Below, piece after piece: positions 47,317 to 53,761 of a stretch of 53,761 nucleotides of DNA (position 1 is its first letter; every line of letters begins with the position of its first letter). The stretch is from Rhizaria sp. SCN 62-66. Lineage: Eukaryota > Rhizaria, unplaced. Where the stretch lies: positions 1 to 53,761 of the forward strand of contig MEDY01000202.1 of assembly GCA_001724265.1 (NCBI GenBank), written 5' to 3'. The notes beneath the pieces are model-generated. The model was not told where the DNA came from. It worked only from the letters and a program-made list of their open reading frames with translations, and searched no databases. Both the position numbers and the translations under genes were made by a program.

Positions 47317-49427
47317 ATGCTCATGGAGCCGTCCCCTTCCTCCGCAGCCCCCTCGGGCGGCGCTGCCGCGTCCTCGTCCTCAGTGTCGTCTTCGAGCAAC
47401 ATCGTGCCGGCCTCGTCTCCGCTGGCCAACGATCCCGCCGCGATCGCCACGCTGCTCGACGACCTGCGCAACGGCGACGTGTCCGTCCGCATTAACAGTT
47501 TCCGCCACCTGCCCGTGATCGCGCGCGCGCTGGGGCCCGAGCGCACCCGCGAGGAGCTCGTGCCGTACCTCAACGAGTTCGTCGACGACGACGATGACAT
47601 CCTCGTCGTGCTCGCAGAGGCGCTCGTGCTCTTCCCACCCTTCCTCGGCGGCGATGCCTACCTGCCCGTGCTGCTGGAGCCACTCGAGACGCTGGCCTCT
47701 GTCGAGGAGGTGGCCGTCCGCGACAAGGCCGTCGCCGGCTTGTCGACAGTGATCGGGCTGCTGTCGGACACGCAGGCCGTGCGCTCGGGGCTGCCCGTGT
47801 TCCGCCACCTCGTCTCCTCCGAGTGGTTTACCTCGCGCGTCTCGGCCTGCCACGTCTTCCTCCCGCTCTACCAGCGCCTGCCCGACGCGCTGCGCAAGGA
47901 GATGCGCGCCGCCTTCGCTCAGCTGTGCGTCGACGAGTCGCCCATCGTGCGCCGCGCGGCGTGCACGCGCCTCGTCCCCGTGCTCGCCGTCGTCACCCCG
48001 CAGCAGGCGCTCGCGGACTTCACCGGCGCCTTCGTCCGCCTCACCAAGGACGAACAGGACTCGGTCCGCCTGCTCTCCGTCTCGGTCTGCGTCGCCATGG
48101 CCAACGTGTGCCGGCCTCTCAGCCAGGTGCAGCGCGTGCTGCCCACGGTCTTCGCACTGTGCACGGACCGCTCCTGGCGCGTGCGTTTCATGGCGGCCGA
48201 TAAGTTCCCCGACCTGGCCACGTCGGTCGGCGCCAGCGACATCAAGGGCGACGACCTGGCCGAGTGCTTTGTGCGTCTGCTGGGCGACTCGGAGCCCGAG
48301 GTGCGTACCGCAGCGGCCGGCCGCGTCGCCGCCACGGCGCAGCACTTCGGGCCCCAGCGCACGCACCGGTCGATGCTGGCCGCCGTGCGCGGGCTCGTGC
48401 AGGACGCCAGCCACCACACGCGCGCCTCGCTCGCCAAGAACATCGTCGGGCTCACCTCGGTGCTCACCCGCAATCAGGTACGTGGCAGATAGATATCGAG
48501 AGTGTACTGAACTATTATGACACAATTTTCATTTAGTTACACTGTACATGTGCTTATTGATTGTTGCATTTGTTTTTTCTTTAAACGGGTCAACTTCGGC
48601 TCATATATCAACATTTCTATGTTTCTGACGCTTCTCTCTAGGTGTTCGAGGACCTGCTGCCGCTGATCCTGCAGCTGCTGCGTGACCCCCTCGCGGACGT
48701 GCGCATCAACCTCATCTCACAGCTTGAGGCTATGAACGACGTCGTCGGCCTGGACGTGCTGGCGCAGGCGTTGTTGCCTGCGGTGTGTCAGCTCGCGCTC
48801 GATAAGGAGTGGCGCGTCCGCCACTCGATCATCGAGCTGCTGCCCTCACTGGCCAAGCTGCTGGGCCCGCAGTTCTTTGAGGCGCGGCTCGCCGAACTCA
48901 CGATGTCGTGGCTGGGCGACCGCGTGGCGAGCGTGCGCGCGGCCGCCACGGGCAATCTCTCGCGCATCGCGGCGGCCTTCGGGCCCGAGTGGGCGCTGGC
49001 CAACATCATCCCCAAGGTGAACCACCTGGCCACGCGTCGCGGGCACATCTATCGTCTTACCGCGCTGTCGGCCGCACGCGACCTGCTGCACGTGCTGGGC
49101 CCCGAGAAGACGGCCGCGGCGCTGCTGCCCGTGGTGAAGCAGCTCGCCGAGGACCGCGTCGCCAACGTGCGCCTCGTCGCCGCCATCGTGCTGGGCGAGA
49201 TCGGCATCGCGCTGCAGCAGCACGTCAAGGCGGCGCCGGCCGACAGCGCGCTGGTGCGCGACATTGTGCACGGGCAGATCACGCCGCTGCTCGAGGTGAT
49301 GGCACGCGACGCCGACTCGGAGGCGCGCCACCGCGCCGAGACGGCGCTAGTCGAGGTCGCCACGGGCATCAAGACCAGCGGGGCCACCGAGATCGAGCTC
49401 GGCATTGGCGGAGAAAGCAAGCTCTAA
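47317..49427 (+). CDS. Protein phosphatase 2A scaffold subunit A (PR65), two exons
   Basis: The A subunit is an all-HEAT-repeat scaffold that holds the PP2A catalytic C subunit and a regulatory B subunit. Start ATG 47317 (MLMEPSPSSAAPSG; ATG 47323 is also possible), exons 47317-48477 and 48642-49427, 648 residues, TAA stop. The intron (164 bases) has GTACGT and a CTCTAG acceptor with CTGAC just upstream as a plausible branch site. Family marks are LRNGDVSVRINSFRHLPVIA, ELVPYLNEFVDDDDDILVVL, RDKAVAGLSTV, RVSACHVFLPLY, DSVRLLSVSVCVAMA, DRSWRVRFMAADKF, DPLADVRINLISQLEAMNDV, DKEWRVRHSIIELLPSLAKL and EDRVANVRLVAA. There is an extra ~40-residue Ser/Ala-rich N-terminus and a short C-terminal tail beyond the usual ~590 residues. 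Confidence 0.96.
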
Positions 49428-50098
49428 ACACGTTAAGTGATAATCAATTGTCATCTGACTGATCGATATGGTTTTGTTCTGTGTTGCTTTAGTTTTGCCT
49501 ATGTTTTGCCGTGTTTGTGTCTAAGAAATCTTTAGTGTCACATTATTGTACATTATTTTATTTGTTAGGTATCCGTATATGAGTTCGTGTTACTATTAGG
49601 AGTTATTATATGACGTAATAATATATGTGTGTATATTTTATTTGTGACATGTCAAAGCAGATAAAGCCAGACTTAGTGTGTTTGTATCACACCAAAGTTC
49701 ATGACGACTCTTGAGGTTAGATGCGTTGTTGTGTAGAACAATAACGTTTGCTGTCTGTGAAGATATGTGGATCACAGGTGTGATGATAATAAGAATAAAA
49801 CTCCAGTATTATTGAGTCATCGATTGTTATTGAGATGTCCATCCTTCGATTACACCGCCTTGGCCACAACCTTTCACCCACGTGTAATTTGTGGTCACTA
49901 CCTTCCCTTGCGGTGTCAGAGATTTTCCAAACCTACGAGTCGCAACGATTCCATCGTCTAAGCAAATTTAACAAACGTGAATAGATTTACAGCGCGAAAG
50001 TTTAATAATTTCACATTATAATTTTTATCACACATGCTTATTAGAGTACACATCACAAAGACACAAAACAGGCTTAGCAAGGAAGATACGTCGTCCCG
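49428..50098. other. AT-rich spacer between PP2A-A and the right-edge BACK gene
   Basis: 671 bases, T-rich on the left (3' tail of PP2A-A) and AT-rich upstream of the ATG at 50099. No further gene is seen. Confidence 0.5.
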
Positions 50099-53000
50099 AT
50101 GTCCTTCTCATTATCCCATGCTATGGACGAGATTATCGCTGGTCCGTTACGCGCACCCGTTGCAGACGTATATACCGAGCCGGATCACACGGTGATTGAC
50201 TCGTCATCGTTTGCATCCTCATCTGTGGCGCTCCCAGTTCCCCCGCGCGCACCACTCCCAGGCGAGACTGGTTGTTGGCCCTCGGACCTCGCCCACTCCA
50301 CGCCCCTGCTCTTCACGACTGCGGCCCCAGCGCAGCCCGCTACTCTGTACAGCATTCCGGGCCTTGCGCCATCATCGGAGAACGAGGTTGACGCGAACAG
50401 ACGTACCGATGCGGCCGAGGTGTGCATGCGCCTGGCGTTCCCCAGCGCGGCCACTCACCCAAGGCTCAACGCAGTCCGCGTCCTCTCGCCGCCCGACGCC
50501 GACGACGCCGGCGCTGACGGTGACTGCGGTCGCGCCCGTGCACGCGCGACGGTGACGCCCGCAGTGGGGCTAGAGCTATTAGAAAACCCGGCGTACGTCA
50601 GAAGCTATGCTTACGAGACGTTGTACCGGTGGACGGAGCAGGCCGCGGCTGCTGCGAGTGCTATCAGCGTCAACAACAACAACACCGCGAACACTGACCG
50701 CTTGGGTGCTGCAGCTGGCAGTGACTTGTCAAGCACCATTGGCACTCGTGCTTGCATTGAGACTCTTAGCGACGGCGCGCTTGCAGGCATCTTCATCAGT
50801 AGCATCAGTTACACCCTGAGCACTGCTTGCAAGAGCTCCGAGACCGTCGTGCTGCCCTCGTTCGAGTCGATCTCCGTGCCAGTGCCGAGTCGCCTGGCGC
50901 CGGTGCCGTTTTGCGCCGCCCGGTTGCCCGCGGAGGGGGTCGCTCTCTCGCTCTTCCTGCGCTCTCTGCAAAGCAACAGCAACAACAACAGCAACAGTGA
51001 TGTTACCAGTAGCAACGAAAGCGCTGATTCTGACACCGGCTCTCTTGCAAAGCGGGTCTTGGCGCGCGTTTTGCCAAGCTCTCTATACAGTTTATTTGCG
51101 AAGAATATTGCGCTGCAGTCACTGCATCCCGACACAGTGCTCTTGGACTACATATCCCCTTCCCGCCAACTTGCTAAGGCTTCTAAATTGAGTTCGAGGA
51201 CTAATGATGGGCCTGTCATCTCGTCTACGACTGAGCTTGATGCGCCTCAGTGCTACCCGCCTGACGCACTTACAACCCCTGTGGTTGCATTTGCTCAAGG
51301 GCCTTCGCAAATGCATGAACTGCAGCAGGTGGGCTGCAGTCCAGCTAGCACGGGGCCTGTCTTCATGCCGCTGCCGCCGCCGCCGCCGCTGGCACCTGCC
51401 GACTCCAGTGTTGGCACGGACTCTAGTTCTGGCTCTGGCTTTGTTGCGTTCCTGCTCTCGCCTTTCCGCTTCTTCCGCTCGCGGCCCGGCCCAGCGCCGG
51501 AAGTTGGGTCGCCTCTTCCCACTGCCAACGCGCCTCACAGTTTCGCGACAGTCAAGCTCTCGGAACACAACGTGGTCCATCACGCCGCGGTGGCCGCCGC
51601 CGCGGGCGCGCCGCTGCCGCTGTCGGTACGCGCAGTGCGCGAGATGGGGCGCATCGGGCGGCGCCAAGCGGCCCGCCGCAGCTACAACAACAACCGCGCG
51701 CAGGTGGGGGTCTACATTCAGCGCCCCGACCTGAAGCTTGACTGCAATGGCGTGGAGCTGCACAGCGACAACGCGTGCGACAAGTACGACGACTATCTGT
51801 ACCACCCGCAGCAAAGAACATCCAAAGGGACTGCTTTCTTTGTGGATGAGTCTAACCCTTTAAGGAATTCGGGGTTATTGTGTCTAAAGCCAACGTCTGT
51901 AGAGTCTTGCGCGAAGGGAGACGTTGTACTTTCTGCTTTGGTGGCCTCTCTTGGCCCAGAATTTGCGACGTTGGCGGCCACCGGCACTACTTTAGCTGAT
52001 GTTCGAGCAGCTGGTGCCGCCTGTCACCATGATTTTAATGCTAAAGCAGCGACTGCGCATGTGACTGCTCCGGTTTCTGCTGATGTTGCGCCTGTCAAAG
52101 GCAGTCCGGCGAACGCCGTGTTGAGCCCGCATCCATCCGCGCTCGTCTTTGCCGCCGACGCGGCGCGGGCCGTGCTGGCGTGTCTGCGCGCGCCGCGCCC
52201 GTTCCCCGTCCTCGTTCCCACCGCCCAGCGGCTTGACCCCGCGGTGCAACGCGAGGCGGTGCCCTGGCACGGGTACGACCACGACACGCCGTCGCTTTTG
52301 GCCAGCAGCAACGCCGGCGCAGGCAACACGGGCGCGAACGCCGCCACAGTCGCCGCAACCGCTTCCACCAACGGGCACCACAACGGCACCGCGACGCAGC
52401 AGCTGCTGTCGCGGTTCAACGCTGTGCACAACAACAACGTGAACTTTGCCGACGCCGCCGCGGCCGACGGCAACGGCGCGAGCTACAGCTACACGGAGAC
52501 CTACTGCAATGCCGTTCAGGGCGAGGTAGAGGACAGCGACGCCCTTACAGCGGCGCTGCAGAACAGCCACTCGTTCGCGCTCGCGTGCTTCGGGACCTCG
52601 ATGGCACAGCCGCTGTTCCTGGCGCTGCCGCGCGCCGCGCTGAAGCGCTTCCTGCGCTCCAGCGAGCTCAACTGCGGGAGCGAGTTCGCCCTGTTCCAGG
52701 CCGTGGTGCGCTGGGGCCGCTTCCGCCTGCGCGCGTACGGTCTCGACGACACGGACCCCGCGCTGGTGCGGCTGGAGCTGCACGACCTGCTGCCGTTGAT
52801 CCGGTTCAGCGTGCTCACGGTCACCGAGATGGCCACGGTCACGCGCGGCGCGCCGCTGGACGAGGACTTCGAGCGGACGCTGCTGTACAAGTGCGCACGG
52901 GAAGCTAAACCATGCGAGGAGGAAAATGACTCACTCTCTGCAGCAGAATTGTATCTGCCCGCATTTGCTTGTAGCAAAAACGTCGGCGCCTCTGCGAGCT

Positions 53001-53683
53001 GTCGGGCAGCGCAAGAGCACGAGCGAGAGCAAAAACAAGGACATGAGAAGGATCAAGACCTGTCCCACTGCCTGTTCACACAGAGCGAGATCGACTCGCT
53101 GCGCAAGCTGGTTGGCGCGAGCAGCACCGCCGGCGCCGCAGGCGGCGACTGGAGCGGCGAGCTGAGCCGGGAGACGGCGTTTGCGGCGCTGATGGCGGCG
53201 CAGGAACCCGTGTTGCGCAGCCGCAAGGCGCCGAAGCGCAAGATGGTGCGCACAGGCAACGGCCGCCGCCGCAGCCGCCGCAGCCGCACCGGGAACAACA
53301 ATGGGAACGGTCACGGCGACAATAACAACGGAAACGACGACAGCGATGATAATAATAATGGCGATGACGGCGATGCGATGATCGACCGTGGTCCGCACAT
53401 TGAGGGCGACACGGCGAGCCCATTTGTGCCTGATTACTCGCGGGACCTCAACCCCAACCCCGACGACGACTTGGAGCGGCGGTATCATGCGCCAGTGTTT
53501 GGCCTCGATGACGCAACTCAGGGACAGGGACGCAATCGCAACCGGAACAATGACGTCCGTAACCGTATGCGCAACGCAGACAATCTCAACCGCAACAACA
53601 TTAATAACAACAACAATAACAACAATGCCCGCAATCGTCTTTTGAATCGGAGCAACCGCAATGTCAACCGCAATGTCAACCGT

Positions 53684-53760
<77 letters not shown>

Positions 53761-53761
53761 C
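50099..53761 (+). CDS. BACK-domain protein, paralogue of the BTB/BACK-membrane protein, 3' end outside the window
   Basis: From ATG 50099 (MSFSLSHAMDEIIAGPL) one frame is open for 1,221 codons to the window edge with no TAA, TGA or TAG. The block at 52601-52860 (QPLFLALPRAALKRFLRSSE, FALFQAVVRWGRFRLRAYGL, then LVRLELHDLLPLIRFSVLT) matches the BACK-like block of the gene at 14882-20689 almost residue for residue. A second shared stretch starts LFTQSEIDSLRKLV here and FTADELVWLWTRV there. As in that gene, an Arg/Ser/Asn-rich segment follows (RRRSRRSRTG; NRNRNNDVRNR). By analogy a splice and a polytopic membrane domain may lie beyond the edge. The N-terminal half has Ser/Asn-rich low complexity and poly-Pro. 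Lower GC3 in parts (51000-52100) than in most neighbours. Confidence 0.85.
53684..53761 (+). repeat. (AAC)26 run reaching the window edge, encoding poly-Asn
   Basis: Seventy-eight bases of uninterrupted AAC encode at least 26 Asn residues in the BACK protein. The run is cut by the window, so its true length is unknown; it may also be an assembly break point. Confidence 0.97.

Overview
This is a stretch of nuclear DNA from a eukaryotic microbe, probably a flagellated protist. Genes are separated by AT-rich spacers and are themselves GC-rich, most lie close together, and many are interrupted by short introns of about 120-290 bases. Fifteen protein genes can be supported; two of them (TFIIH helicase XPB at the left edge and a BACK-domain protein at the right edge) run off the window. 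Two genes point to a motile cilium: DNAAF10/WDR92 (dynein arm preassembly) and a CFAP73/CCDC42-type axonemal coiled-coil protein. The lineage cannot be named from this sequence.

The main finding is that the codon TAG (UAG) appears to be sense, most likely glutamine, while TAA and TGA are stops. Seven TAG codons interrupt otherwise continuous reading frames: one in the conserved N-terminal domain of XPB, one in the large BTB/BACK-membrane protein, and five in a 10.2-kb frame encoding a protein of about 3,400 residues. An eighth TAG is followed directly by TGA at the end of another gene. All 13 genes whose 3' end is in the window finish with TAA or TGA; none needs TAG as its stop. A standard-code annotation would split the largest gene into six fragments and truncate XPB.

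Layout, left to right: XPB (-, partial); DNAAF10/WDR92 (-, five exons); an Ala-rich unknown protein (+, two exons); a YjjX/DUF84 inosine/xanthosine-triphosphatase-like protein (-, three exons); a polytopic membrane protein with a long low-complexity tail (+); a heterotrimeric G-protein alpha subunit (+); a BTB/BACK-like protein fused to a polytopic membrane domain (-); an ankyrin-repeat protein (-); CFAP73/CCDC42-like (-); a small single-pass membrane protein (+); FAM98, a tRNA-ligase-complex component (-); the giant Ser/Gln/Ala-rich protein with in-frame TAGs (+); importin-7/8 (-); PP2A scaffold subunit A (+); and a paralogue of the BACK protein (+, partial). There is no operon logic; neighbours are mostly unrelated housekeeping and signalling genes, several arranged head to head.

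The introns are also distinctive. Of the 16 that could be placed by reading frame and protein conservation, 14 begin GTACGT or GTACGC, one GTACAG and one GTTCGT. A C at donor position +4 is not the usual GTRAGT consensus and suggests an altered U1 snRNA 5' end. Coding regions are rich in homopolymer tracts built from pure trinucleotide or hexanucleotide runs (CAG x20, AAC x26, CAGAGC x9). No tRNA, rRNA, mobile element or CRISPR array was found.
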